From Nonomuraea sediminis (GTDB taxonomy: Bacteria; Actinomycetota; Actinomycetes; Streptosporangiales; Streptosporangiaceae): a stretch of DNA of 64,000 bases. Location: positions 292,525 through 356,524 of the forward strand of contig NZ_JAHDTI010000014.1 of NCBI RefSeq assembly GCF_018531495.1, written 5' to 3'. How positions within the stretch are numbered: the stretch's first letter is position 1; every line of letters begins with the position of its first letter. The translations under genes and the position numbers were made by a program. Of this stretch, positions 34,346 through 42,094 are shown piece after piece. Under the pieces are notes generated by a model. That model was not told the DNA's origin. It saw only the letters and a program-made list of their open reading frames with translations, and made no database searches.

Positions 34346-35208
34346 ATGACCTGGACGAGATCCGTACCTTGCTCGCCAAGCCGGCGCCGTCGCCCGACGT
34401 CGTCACCCGGCGCCGCCGGCAGCTCCGCAACAGCATGGGGCAGCGTCCTTTCCGGCGAAAGGCCCCGTGGATCCTGGTCCCTGCCGCGGTCGCGGCCGTT
34501 GCCGCCGGCCTGGTGATCGCGCCCGGCCGGTTCGGGAACGCCCCACCACCGATGACGAGCGCCCGCGACGTCCTGCTGGTCGCCGCCACCACCGCGGCAC
34601 GCACTCACGAAGAGCCGGGAAAGTACTGGCACGTCACCGTCACTCAGAATGGACAGCAGCGCGAGGAATACTGGTACCAGCGTGACGGTCAGTTGTGGAT
34701 CAAGGGCGAAGGGCTGAAGGGTGAGGGCAAGCTCACCAAGCTCATCAGCAAGCCTGAGCCGTTCGCCATCGGGCCGCTGCGGATGACGTTCGACGAACTA
34801 CGGCAGTTGCCCGCAGACGAGAACGCCCTGTATACCCAGCTGCGCTCGGCGGTCGCCGACAGCCACCTGCGCACGAGCGCGGGCCCGCTGAGCGACGCCC
34901 AAGAGGACGGCGCCGCCACGGAAACGCTGATCTCGTTGATCAGTGAGGCGCCCGTATCCCCCGAGGTCCGTGCCGGTGCCTACCGGGCGCTTGCCGCACG
35001 ACCGGGCGTCCAGGACCTCGGCGATGCCGACGGCGGACGACGCCTGCAGGTGCAGGTCACCGACGGCACCGACACCATAGTCGTCGACCCGAACACCGCG
35101 CATGTCCACAACACGTCGTCCTGGGTGCCACTTACCGGAGGAATCATGTCCAGCGACGGCAACGTGACCATCGACACCGAATGGACCGACGACCTGCCCG
35201 CCGAATAG
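34342..35208 (+). CDS. CU044_5270-family membrane-anchored protein, probable sigma-factor partner
   Basis: A 288-residue protein. A short basic cytoplasmic part (MNDLDEIRTLLAKPAPSPDVV) leads to one TM helix (about 45-64, WILVPAAVAAVAAGLVIAP) and an extracytoplasmic domain of about 220 residues. Family traits include KYWHVTVTQNGQQREEYWYQRDGQLW, TFDELRQLPADENAL and YRALAARPGVQDLGDADG. Such proteins are regularly encoded by ATGA overlap after a short ECF sigma. No zinc anti-sigma HxxxCxxC motif is seen, so anti-sigma action, if any, must use the short N-terminal segment. Confidence 0.85.
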   Translation: MNDLDEIRTLLAKPAPSPDVVTRRRRQLRNSMGQRPFRRKAPWILVPAAVAAVAAGLVIAPGRFGNAPPPMTSARDVLLVAATTAARTHEEPGKYWHVTVTQNGQQREEYWYQRDGQLWIKGEGLKGEGKLTKLISKPEPFAIGPLRMTFDELRQLPADENALYTQLRSAVADSHLRTSAGPLSDAQEDGAATETLISLISEAPVSPEVRAGAYRALAARPGVQDLGDADGGRRLQVQVTDGTDTIVVDPNTAHVHNTSSWVPLTGGIMSSDGNVTIDTEWTDDLPAE

Positions 35209-35217
35209 CGACCTCCT

Positions 35218-35261
35218 CTGCCCGTGCCCCCGACGGACGCGAATGTCGGGGGCACGGGCAG
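35218..35261. terminator. 17-bp perfect hairpin after the sigma/CU044_5270 operon
   Basis: CTGCCCGTGCCCCCGAC (35218-35234), a 10-base loop, then its exact complement at 35245-35261. It begins 9 bases after the stop and stands between convergent transcription units. No T-run. Confidence 0.75.
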
Positions 35262-35340
35262 GTCCGGCGAAGTGCCTGTGTGACAACCCCGATCAAGGGC
35301 TGTGGTCGGGGACCTTAGGGTCTAACCGGATCGCGGCGCC

Positions 35341-35370
35341 CACCACATCTGCCACGCGGCAGATGTGGTG
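35341..35370. terminator. 13-bp perfect hairpin, probable terminator for the COG4705 gene
   Basis: CACCACATCTGCC (35341-35353), 4-base loop, GGCAGATGTGGTG (35358-35370). It lies 63 bases beyond the end of the minus-strand COG4705 gene; with the hairpin at 35218-35261 it separates two convergent units. It could alternatively be a protein-binding palindrome. Confidence 0.55.
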
Positions 35371-35433
35371 TCCAGGCTCGACGCCGACGCGGCCGCGCTC
35401 GTGCGTGCTCTGCGTACGGCGGGCGTGTGCGGG

Positions 35434-36306
35434 TCAGGGGATGCGTACCGCGGTTGGCTGGAGGTTGTTGCGGCGTTCCCGGAGGTGGGCCCAGCCCATG
35501 AGGCCGAACAGGACGGCGAGCAGGACAGCGGAGGAGCCGGCGGTGCCAAGGTCGAGGCCGCCCTTGGCGGTCGGCTTGGTGAGGAGGTCACCGGCGGTGG
35601 CGCCGAAGGGCCGCGTCAGGACGAACGCGAGCCAGAACAGCAGCACGTTGGGCACGGCGGGGACGTACTTCAGGGCCAGGAGCAGGACCAGCAGAGCGGT
35701 GACGAGTGCCACCCCTCCGCCGTAGCCGAGGCCTGAGCTGTCGGAGAGGAAGTCGCCCATGGAGGTGCCGAGCGTGTTGGAGACGAGGATCGCCGACCAG
35801 AAGAGGGTTTCGCCGCGGAAGGTGTCGATGTCGCCGATCGCGAAGGTCAGCCCGGTGAACTTCCAGATGACGAAGATGGCGATCAGGATCGAGATCAGGA
35901 TCGACGCGCCGACGGGATAGCCCAGGCCGAGACCCTGCGGACCCCAGCCCAGCGACGTCGCCCCACCGGAGAGGTATTCGGCGCTGGCGTCGCGGTTCAT
36001 GAAGTCCGACATCGTGGTGCCGGCCATGCTGGTCGACAGGATGACCGTCCAGTAGAAGAACGGGTTGTACCGCTTGGCGGCGAGCTGGATCACCAAGGTG
36101 ACAACGAAGATCAGGAACAGCCCGATCGTGGTGAGGAAGTAGCCGAGCTTCATCGTCTGGGCGAACAGGTCGCCGGCGGTCTCGCCGAGCGTGGTGGCGG
36201 CGACCTTCATGATCCAGAAGGCCAGCGTGACCTCAGGCAGCTTCTTCATCACGTACCTGCCTGCGCCGGCGATGTCCGCCTCGGTGACGACGTCGCGTTT
36301 TGTCAC
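35434..36306 (-). CDS. COG4705-type multispanning membrane protein
   Basis: A 290-residue protein with about eight membrane helices. Four similar motifs are spread through it: TTLGETAGD, TTMSDFMNRD, NTLGTSMGDFL and PFGATAGDLL, each placing an Asp in or near a helix, which suggests internal duplication and possibly ion coordination. The GTG at 36306 is chosen as start because GAGGGGG lies 6 bases before it; a longer reading from the ATG at 36321 lacks a ribosome site. It is divergent from a BlaI/M56 pair, and a BlaI-type palindrome sits between the two starts, so it is a likely BlaI target. Substrate unknown. Confidence 0.82.
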   Translation of the reverse strand: MTKRDVVTEADIAGAGRYVMKKLPEVTLAFWIMKVAATTLGETAGDLFAQTMKLGYFLTTIGLFLIFVVTLVIQLAAKRYNPFFYWTVILSTSMAGTTMSDFMNRDASAEYLSGGATSLGWGPQGLGLGYPVGASILISILIAIFVIWKFTGLTFAIGDIDTFRGETLFWSAILVSNTLGTSMGDFLSDSSGLGYGGGVALVTALLVLLLALKYVPAVPNVLLFWLAFVLTRPFGATAGDLLTKPTAKGGLDLGTAGSSAVLLAVLFGLMGWAHLRERRNNLQPTAVRIP

Positions 36307-36361
36307 TGCTGGCCCCCTCATGTGATCGGTGAACAGCCGTCCCCCGCGCGGCCAGGCCAAA

Positions 36362-36379
36362 ATCTACATGCCTGTAGAT
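36362..36379. promoter_or_regulatory. BlaI/MecI-type operator between COG4705 and blaI-like genes
   Basis: ATCTACA (36362-36368), 4-base spacer TGCC, TGTAGAT (36373-36379). The TACA/TGTA half-sites match those known for BlaI, MecI and CopY repressors, and the site is 56 bases from the COG4705 start and 143 from the BlaI-like start. Sequence seen directly; occupancy inferred. Confidence 0.7.
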
Positions 36380-36521
36380 GTTGGATGTGGGGAGTCGGCG
36401 GCATCGGCGAGTCGCGCTACGCGATCGGAATGTCTCCCAGCGTCACCGACGGCCGTCCGTTCATACTGACGCGTGGCAGACTTGCTTCCATCGATTTGCG
36501 GAAGTCGAAAGGGCCGGTCTG

Positions 36522-36887
36522 GTGGGCGGTGGCGAGCGTCGCGCCGCGGGCGCGCTGGAGGCGGAGGTCATGGCGGTGCTGCAACGGGCGGACGGCCCGT
36601 TGAACACCATGCAGGTACGGGATCGGTTGGGCGACGACCTGGCGTACACCACGGTGGTGACGATCCTGTCGCGGATGCACGGCAAGGGGTTGCTCACGCG
36701 GGTCAAGTCGGGTCGCGCCTTCTGCTACGCCCCGGTGAGCGATGAACCGGGGCTGGCAGCGCGGCGCATGCACCAGGTGATGGCGGGTGAATCGGACCGG
36801 CGCAGCCTGCTCGCCCGGTTCGTCGATTCGCTGTCGGACCACGACGAGCGGCTACTGCGCGACCTGCTGGACGGCCGCGACGACTGA
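36522..36887 (+). CDS. BlaI/MecI/CopY-family transcriptional repressor
   Basis: A 121-residue winged-helix repressor of standard family length: GALEAEVMAVLQRADGPLNT, TMQVRDRL, LAYTTVVTILSRMHGKGLL as the recognition region, then a C-terminal dimerisation part with GLAARRMHQVM and LLARFVDSLSDHDERLL. GTG start at 36522 with AAAGGG 8 bases upstream; longer open frames read through the operator. Followed 26 bases later by an M56 peptidase gene. In BlaR1/BlaI pairs the peptidase relieves repression on signal. Confidence 0.92.
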   Translation: MGGGERRAAGALEAEVMAVLQRADGPLNTMQVRDRLGDDLAYTTVVTILSRMHGKGLLTRVKSGRAFCYAPVSDEPGLAARRMHQVMAGESDRRSLLARFVDSLSDHDERLLRDLLDGRDD

Positions 36888-36913
36888 GCGCGGATATCGG
36901 GGGCAATGCCGGG

Positions 36914-37915
36914 ATGAACATCGACGCCTGCGTCTCATTGGCCGCATCCATCGTCGCGGCCGGCGCGGCTGCGCCCTTGTCGCGACGGCTGCCGCCTCGC
37001 GCGGCCACCTGGACGATCACCATCGCCGGTGTGGTGCTCGCCACGACGGGCATGGCGACGCTGGCACTGCTGGCGACCGGCGGCGTCCTCGAGTCGCCGA
37101 GGGTCGCGGCACTGGCGCATGTGTCGGTCCGATTTCTCCGCAGGATGCAGCCGCCCGAGAGCGTGGCGGAGGCGGCCGGGGCGGTCCTGGTGGCCTCGGT
37201 GTGCGGGGCGGTGTACGTGCTGGTGCGGCAGGTGCTCGCACTGCGCGCGGCGGCTCGCACCGCCGATGAGCTGCCCGGCTCCGGCCTGGTTTCGCTGATC
37301 GAGGACGACGAGACGATCGACGCCTTCGCGCTGCCTGGCCGTCCGGGCCGGATCGTGGTCTCCGCGGGGATGCTGGCCGTACTTGAGCAGAGGGAGCGTG
37401 AGGCGCTGATCGCTCATGAACGGGCGCATCTGGACTGCCGTCACCATCTGTTCCGCGCGGCGGTGCGGGTGGCGTCGGCGGCCAACCCCCTGCTGTGGCC
37501 GCTGCGGCCTGCGGTGGTCTTCGCCAGCGAACGGTGGGCCGATGAACGCGCCGCGTCGACGGTCGGGGACCGGCACTGCGTCGCCCACGCCATCGCCAAG
37601 GCCGCCATCGCCGGTCGCTTCGACAGGGCTTACCCCGCCGCTCTGGGATTCGGCTCCTGGGGCCGCAAACGGCCCGGCCCGGTCCCGCGCCGGGTCCAGG
37701 CACTGCTGAAGCCACCGCCGCACAGGAGGCGGCCCGAAATCGCCCTCGCTGTCGCCGGGCTGCTGCTCACGGTCGCGGCCGTTCAGGAGCAGGCCGCGGA
37801 CCTTCACGAGCTCGTCGACATCGCACAGACGGACAGCCGTCAGATCCAGGCAGCGGGGCATCACCCTGTCACACGGGTTCCGTCTGGCCAGGTTCTGACG
37901 ACCGACGTACGGTGA
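36914..37915 (+). CDS. M56-family membrane metallopeptidase (BlaR1-like core)
   Basis: A 333-residue membrane protein with three N-terminal helices (about 5-20, 33-55, 90-110) and one near 280-297. The zinc site is HERAHLDCRHH (HExxH-type, about 170-180), with the third ligand expected from SERWADERAA. It lacks the penicillin-binding sensor domain of true BlaR1, as most actinobacterial M56 proteins do, so the signal is unknown. It presumably cleaves or inactivates the BlaI-like repressor and thereby controls the operator at 36362-36379. Its 3' end is overlapped by a minus-strand fragment (37861-38133). Confidence 0.9.
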   Translation: MNIDACVSLAASIVAAGAAAPLSRRLPPRAATWTITIAGVVLATTGMATLALLATGGVLESPRVAALAHVSVRFLRRMQPPESVAEAAGAVLVASVCGAVYVLVRQVLALRAAARTADELPGSGLVSLIEDDETIDAFALPGRPGRIVVSAGMLAVLEQREREALIAHERAHLDCRHHLFRAAVRVASAANPLLWPLRPAVVFASERWADERAASTVGDRHCVAHAIAKAAIAGRFDRAYPAALGFGSWGRKRPGPVPRRVQALLKPPPHRRRPEIALAVAGLLLTVAAVQEQAADLHELVDIAQTDSRQIQAAGHHPVTRVPSGQVLTTDVR

Positions 37916-38133
37916 ACCAAACGATCACCAGGGGCGAGAGGCAGCCGATGCCGAGCGCGCGTTTGGAGATACACCAGCTCAACGTGGGTCAGGGCGACTC
38001 CGTGCTGATCATCATTCTTTGACGGTCTTGATGGCTCCGACGGTCTGCCGGCAACCTGGGCATGGGCGGACGCCGTCAGAACGGCGACGCCGCCCGCCAG
38101 TCCAAGGATGAGAGCTGTCAGTCGGATGGCCAT
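37861..38133 (-). pseudogene. Head of a secreted-protein gene, truncated at a rearrangement junction
   Basis: ATG at 38133 has a strong TTAGGAGG ribosome site and begins a clean signal peptide (MAIRLTALILGLAGG...AHAQ) with a short Pro/Ser tail (GRPSEPSRPSK). After about residue 38 the frame runs antisense through the MBL-fold fragment at 37948-38022 and into the end of the M56 gene, reaching a stop only at 37861. The genuine 3' part of the gene therefore seems lost at about 38020-38030. The original product is unknown. Confidence 0.5.
37948..38022 (+). pseudogene. N-terminal remnant of a ComEC-like/MBL-fold hydrolase
   Basis: A 24-codon frame beginning MPSARLEIHQLNVGQGDS and ending in IIIL then TGA. 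The piece LEIHQLNVGQGDS is the conserved beginning of ComEC/Rec2-type metallo-beta-lactamase-fold proteins, after which a D-rich strand and the HxHxDH zinc motif should follow; all of that is missing. GAGAGG precedes the ATG. It meets the truncated minus-strand gene head at about 38020. Confidence 0.6.
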
Positions 38134-38333
38134 TCGCCTCCTAAGGGACCGCATTTCCTGACCCGAACTGCTGTGCTCCCTGTCTCTCGAATTTGCGGCT
38201 TCGATCGTGAGCGGAGGGAGGGTTTGCCGTTGCAGTCAGCGGCGCCCTGACGTCCGTGCATCTGGATCTTGGGGGCTGACAGCGCACACGTCGAGTGATT
38301 CGATGAGCCTCGACGACGATCATGGGGGGCGGC

Positions 38334-39293
38334 GTGATCCGGATCGAGTTGGGACCGGAAGGGCTGGGGCGAGCGCGGCTGGCGGTGTCGCCGCTCATGG
38401 TCGCGGCCAACCTGCTGCACGCACTGGTGTACGACCCTCGGTCGGTCGAGGTCGCGTGGCGGGCCCGGGCCAGGGAAGCGCTGCGCGAGCACGGGCTCGA
38501 ACTGCTCGCGGTGCTGGGCGGCGGCGGGCCGTACGGGTACGCGCCTGATTTCGTGCGGCCGGTACCGCTCACCTTCGATCCCACCCTGGATGCGGAACTG
38601 CACCAGGTCGCCACCACCCCGGCCGAGCGGGTCCGTTACGAGGTTACCGGCGCGCTCGGCGGCCGCTCCTGGGATCCACTGCGCGTCGACCCGGGCGCCC
38701 GGCTCCTGCAGGAGACGCTCCGGCAGGGGGAGGACCGGCTCGCGCGCCGGGCGGCCGACCAGCTCGACAAGTTCTGGCGGGAGGTCCTGGCGCGGCAGTG
38801 GCCACGGCTGGAGGCCGACCTGTACGGCGATGTGGAGGCTCGCGGCACCACCCTGGCCAGGCACGGCGCGATCGGCACCTTCGACCGGCTCGGCCCGAGC
38901 CTGTACTGGCGCGACGGCGGTCTCGAGCTGCCGTTCATCTCGCCTACCCGCGAGCGGAAGATCGACGCCGACACCGTGGTCTTCGTCCCAAGCCCGTTTA
39001 CTCGCCGGGTGAGCATCTGCGCCGACGAGTTCGGGGAGGCTCCGGCCCCCCGGGTCCCAGTGATCATCTATCCGGCGTCCATCGGCGCCTCCGCTTCGCT
39101 GACAGGCGAGCTGATCGGCGACACCAGGAGCCGCATCCTGGCCGAGCTCGGCCGGCCGAGCACCACCGGCGAAGTCGCCCGCCGGCTGCACCTCAGCCCC
39201 TCGACCGTCTCCTATCACCTGCAGATCCTGCACCGCGCCGGCCTCCTCCAGCGCACCCGTCACTCGCTCGAGGTCCGATACCAGCGACGCTGA
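38334..39293 (+). CDS. ArsR-like regulator with long N-terminal domain (DUF5937-type)
   Basis: A 319-residue protein. The C-terminal 75 residues are an ArsR winged helix (GDTRSRILAELGRPSTTGEVARRLHLSPSTVSYHLQILHRAGLL). The first 240 residues form the domain usually found in such actinobacterial proteins (RIELGPEGLGRARLAVSPLMVAANLLHAL). The GTG at 38334 follows GGGGGG at good spacing; an ATG at 38322 overlaps that ribosome site and is less likely. No obvious partner gene or operator; target unknown. Confidence 0.87.
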   Translation: MIRIELGPEGLGRARLAVSPLMVAANLLHALVYDPRSVEVAWRARAREALREHGLELLAVLGGGGPYGYAPDFVRPVPLTFDPTLDAELHQVATTPAERVRYEVTGALGGRSWDPLRVDPGARLLQETLRQGEDRLARRAADQLDKFWREVLARQWPRLEADLYGDVEARGTTLARHGAIGTFDRLGPSLYWRDGGLELPFISPTRERKIDADTVVFVPSPFTRRVSICADEFGEAPAPRVPVIIYPASIGASASLTGELIGDTRSRILAELGRPSTTGEVARRLHLSPSTVSYHLQILHRAGLLQRTRHSLEVRYQRR

Positions 39294-39465
39294 ACCACCG
39301 GCCGGGAGTGCTACGCGTATACCTCATGCGTGGCGCCGGTCCGGCCGCCCTCTCGAGGATGCGATGTATCGCATCGAACGTGGTCGAATCTCTTGGCTTC
39401 CGGGCGCCGCGCCTTCCATGATCGGACCTGCTCGCTGCGCCCACCGACCAGAGAGGTCCGGTCCT

Positions 39466-39972
39466 GTGCACTTCCCAACTCTCGCCCGCAGAACAACGGC
39501 CGCCGTCGCGATCTCCACGATCGCCGCCCTCGGCGCCGTGGTCGCCGATCCGATGACCGCCGCGCGCGCCTCCGACACCTGCATCAATGTCGGGAAGCCT
39601 TCCCGCCTTTACTACGGGAGCGTCTACGTCGGCTATCTGTCGATGGTGTACTGCTACGGCGCGCGCACGGTCCGCGCCGACTTCACCGCCGACGGCGCGA
39701 ACATCTATCCCGTCCTGCACGAGGTCACCGCCATTATCGAGCGGTGGTCGGACGGCGCGGTCGCCCGCTCTGCGCCCTCTGACGGCTCGAAGGTCTCCAC
39801 GGGGTCGCTGAGCATTGACGTGGCTCCCGACCAGACCAAGAAGTGGTTTTCCGCCAGCGCGTCGGTGTGGATGGACACCTGCCGCCCCGAATACATGTGG
39901 ACCAACGAACACAACTTCGCCAACGGCAACGAGACCCCCTCCGTCTATGACCTGCATTGCGCGGTTTCATAG
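39466..39972 (+). CDS. Small secreted protein of unknown function
   Basis: A 168-residue protein. GTG start at 39466 with AGAGAGG upstream. Signal peptide about residues 1-35 (LARRTTAAVAISTIAALGAVVA...ARA), mature N-terminus near SDTCINVGKP. The mature part has four Cys (CINVG, YCYGAR, MDTCRPEY, DLHCAVS), probably two disulphides, and a beta-rich composition. I do not recognise the family. Its last bases overlap the convergent MerR gene. Confidence 0.7.
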   Translation: MHFPTLARRTTAAVAISTIAALGAVVADPMTAARASDTCINVGKPSRLYYGSVYVGYLSMVYCYGARTVRADFTADGANIYPVLHEVTAIIERWSDGAVARSAPSDGSKVSTGSLSIDVAPDQTKKWFSASASVWMDTCRPEYMWTNEHNFANGNETPSVYDLHCAVS

Positions 39973-40592
39973 GCACCCTCGCAAAGACCGCCCCCATCCC
40001 CCGGCCTCGTGCTGCCCGGCCAGCCGCCTCACGCCGGTACGGAAGTCCGGGTCCTGGGACAATTCGGCCAGCTCCACCCACGCCTCGATCTGCTCGGGGT
40101 CGGGGTCGTCGGGCAGTTCAGGGGTCATCGAGCTCTTGAAGCCCTCCAGGTCGAGACCGCCGAAGGCGTCGTCCAGGAAGTCGCCGATCAGCCGGCGACG
40201 CTCCTCCCCAGAAAGCTCGGCCGGCTTGTGCATGAGATCCATCTCCTCAGGGGTGGACCCGCGCCTGGCCACCGCCGTCAGCACCGCCCGCCGCAGGCGC
40301 AGCGTGCGGATCGGCACCGCCAGTGCTTCAGCGTGCGCCGCGGCGACCTCGGGCAGCGAGATCTCCCTGTCCACGATCTGCCTGATCGTCGCGAGATCCA
40401 GCCCCAGGTCACGCAGCGTCCGCACGAGATCCAGGCGGGCCACGGCGTCGATGTCGTAGCGGCGGTAGCCGGCGCCGGGCTGCGGTCGACCGGCGACACG
40501 ATCCCGAGATCGGAGTAGAACCTGATGGCCTTGCCCGTCAGCCCGGTCCGCCTGGCCAGATCACCGATCGAATAGAGCGTGCCGCCGTTCAT
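39967..40592 (-). pseudogene. MerR-family regulator gene broken by a frameshift
   Basis: The reading begins at 40592 with MNGGTLYSIGDLARRTGLTGKAIRFYSDLGIVSPVDRSP in one frame, a canonical MerR HTH. It should continue as GYRRYDIDAVARLDLVRTLRDLGL, which is found in another frame ending at 39967 (AVARLDLVRTLRDLGLDLA, C-terminal GFKSSMTPELPDDPDPEQIEAWVELAEL). The break is at about 40469-40479, in GGCGCCGGGC, consistent with loss of one base or gain of two. Repaired, it would be a roughly 208-residue regulator with an effector-binding C-terminus. The operator upstream is intact. A real mutation and a sequencing error cannot be told apart here. Confidence 0.8.
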
Positions 40593-40606
40593 GCCCCCGC
40601 TCTCGC

Positions 40607-40625
40607 GTCTCCCCTTACTGGAGAC
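40607..40625. promoter_or_regulatory. MerR-type operator in a TTGAGT promoter
   Basis: GTCTCC (40607-40612), 7-base spacer, GGAGAC (40620-40625), overlapping a minus-strand -35 box TTGAGT (complement of 40624-40629). The form CTCCAGTAAGGGGAG between the promoter boxes is typical of MerR-family autoregulatory sites. It lies 15 bases upstream of the broken MerR gene. Confidence 0.65.
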
Positions 40626-40636
40626 TCAAGCCCCGA

Positions 40637-41023
40637 CTAGGGCCGGTACACGGTCTGCTTGTCCCCGCAGTAGTCGAACTTGAGCTTGTACGGCTTGCTC
40701 ACGCAGGCCCAGAACTCGATTTTGCCGGCGGACATATCCCTGGTCTTCTGTTCGACACAGTCCTGGTTCTTGTAGAAATTCATGTACTGGTACCAGTGGC
40801 CGTTGTGATGAACCCTGGCCATCGCGTAACGGTGGTCGGTGCTGCGGTCGCAGATCAGAATCCTGTTGCCGCCCTCCAACGCGACCTCGGCCAGGGTGCC
40901 GCCATTCTCGTCGGTGAGATAGGCCTCGGGTGTGTTGGACGCGGTAGCGGCCCAAGCAGTGCTGGCGCCGACCGTAGTAAACGCCAGCCCGGCGACAGCG
41001 GTGGCGATCAGGAGCTTCTGCAT
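40637..41023 (-). CDS. Small secreted protein of unknown function
   Basis: A 128-residue protein. ATG at 41023 with AAGGAGG 5 bases upstream; the open frame extends further but lacks any start signal. Signal peptide MQKLLIATAVAGLAFTTVG...AWA, mature part from about residue 27. Four Cys are present (LICDRS, QDCVEQ, WACVSK, DYCGDK) with aromatic-rich HHNGHWYQYMNFYKN. Not a recognised family; it resembles other small actinobacterial exoproteins such as the one at 39466-39972 only in general character. Confidence 0.7.
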   Translation of the reverse strand: MQKLLIATAVAGLAFTTVGASTAWAATASNTPEAYLTDENGGTLAEVALEGGNRILICDRSTDHRYAMARVHHNGHWYQYMNFYKNQDCVEQKTRDMSAGKIEFWACVSKPYKLKFDYCGDKQTVYRP

Positions 41024-41124
41024 TCCATCCTCCTTCGTTGGTGTCTCGATATAATTGACTACGAGAGTCGCGAAGAAGTTCACGAAAAATGTCATGCCGC
41101 TAAGACGGCGCGGGCGCGTTGGGT

Positions 41125-42063
41125 TCATCGAGTTTGCACAGCATTCTCCAACGCCAGCCGTACCTCAGATCGAGCACAGAGGTCCATCACCGAGTTGAAG
41201 CCGGCGCGGCAACGGTCGAGAGCCAGCACTCGAGCCTCGTCGCCCAACTCCGCAAACTGAACAGAGTCTTCGAACCAAGCAATGTCTTCAGCCATCGCCA
41301 AGCCATCGACCAAGGGCACACCAAATGCGGTGTCCACCACGAGCAGGCCGTCGAATATCCGCTCGGTCGCATATGACATCGAGTCTATGGAATCGGCTCG
41401 GGACCCACAGACCGCGGATTCCACCGCCTGCGCCCAGAGCCACCCTATGTCTTTCAGCTCCAGATCTCCGGCGACACGCTCCACCGTACCCGCACCAATG
41501 CGCTTTGACAGGCCAATGAAGATGCTCCTCAGAGCCGCTTCATTCGTGCGCGACTGCGACAGAGCCGAGAAGATTAGCTCCACCCTGTCCGACTCACCCA
41601 CCATCGTGGCCAATATCGGCGTAGCGCGAACCAAGGAGAGCCACATCCACAACCGGCGACGGGGTACGCTCAGGCGCTCCACCAGGCGTCGCCTCTGGCG
41701 CATGAACTCGGGATACAACACTCTTGGCTCGCCTTCGATCATCCAAATCCGACATACTGTCTCATCGATAAGTCGCCAGACCATGGACGCCGTACCGAAC
41801 CTCAGTGGAACTGGAACACTCTCGTCACAGACAGACGTCATGGAAATAGACCGAGGTCCTGAGACCTCAACACTGAGGGACGTCTCTCCGGAGATCCGAT
41901 CGAGGCTCATGCTCGCAAGCCGGCGCAAACCATCCTCGGACATCTCGCCTAGAGTCTCGATATTCCACCGTGTTCGAACCAGTCCGGAACCGACACGTTC
42001 TACAGGTGGCCAGGACGTGACGGCGATTCGTACGTTGCCGTAGTTCTTCCCGCCAGAGCTCAT
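41125..42063 (-). CDS. Protein of unknown function, candidate immunity protein for the upstream YD/HINT toxin
   Basis: A 312-residue cytosolic-looking protein with no signal peptide or TM helix. It starts 31 bases after the stop of the YD-repeat/HINT gene, in the slot normally held by immunity genes. The ATG at 42063 is preferred since CAGGA sits 7 bases upstream; an ATG at 42069 is too close to it. Its base composition is lower in GC than the surrounding genes (33 of 60 at 41761-41820), matching the toxin tip rather than the YD core. No motif is recognised; helical segments with Glu/Ser/Arg and a C-terminal half rich in Asp/Glu (FEDSVQFAELGDEARV). Immunity is inferred from position and composition; 312 residues is long for an immunity protein. 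Confidence 0.7.
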   Translation of the reverse strand: MSSGGKNYGNVRIAVTSWPPVERVGSGLVRTRWNIETLGEMSEDGLRRLASMSLDRISGETSLSVEVSGPRSISMTSVCDESVPVPLRFGTASMVWRLIDETVCRIWMIEGEPRVLYPEFMRQRRRLVERLSVPRRRLWMWLSLVRATPILATMVGESDRVELIFSALSQSRTNEAALRSIFIGLSKRIGAGTVERVAGDLELKDIGWLWAQAVESAVCGSRADSIDSMSYATERIFDGLLVVDTAFGVPLVDGLAMAEDIAWFEDSVQFAELGDEARVLALDRCRAGFNSVMDLCARSEVRLALENAVQTR

Positions 42064-42094
42064 CGACATATCCTGACCACCCTAGAACTCGAAA

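Noticed and set aside
36914..37915. Reading the M56 protein with BlaI as a beta-lactam resistance sensor
   Set aside because: No penicillin-binding sensor domain is fused to it and no beta-lactamase gene is adjacent; only the generic repressor/peptidase pair is supported.
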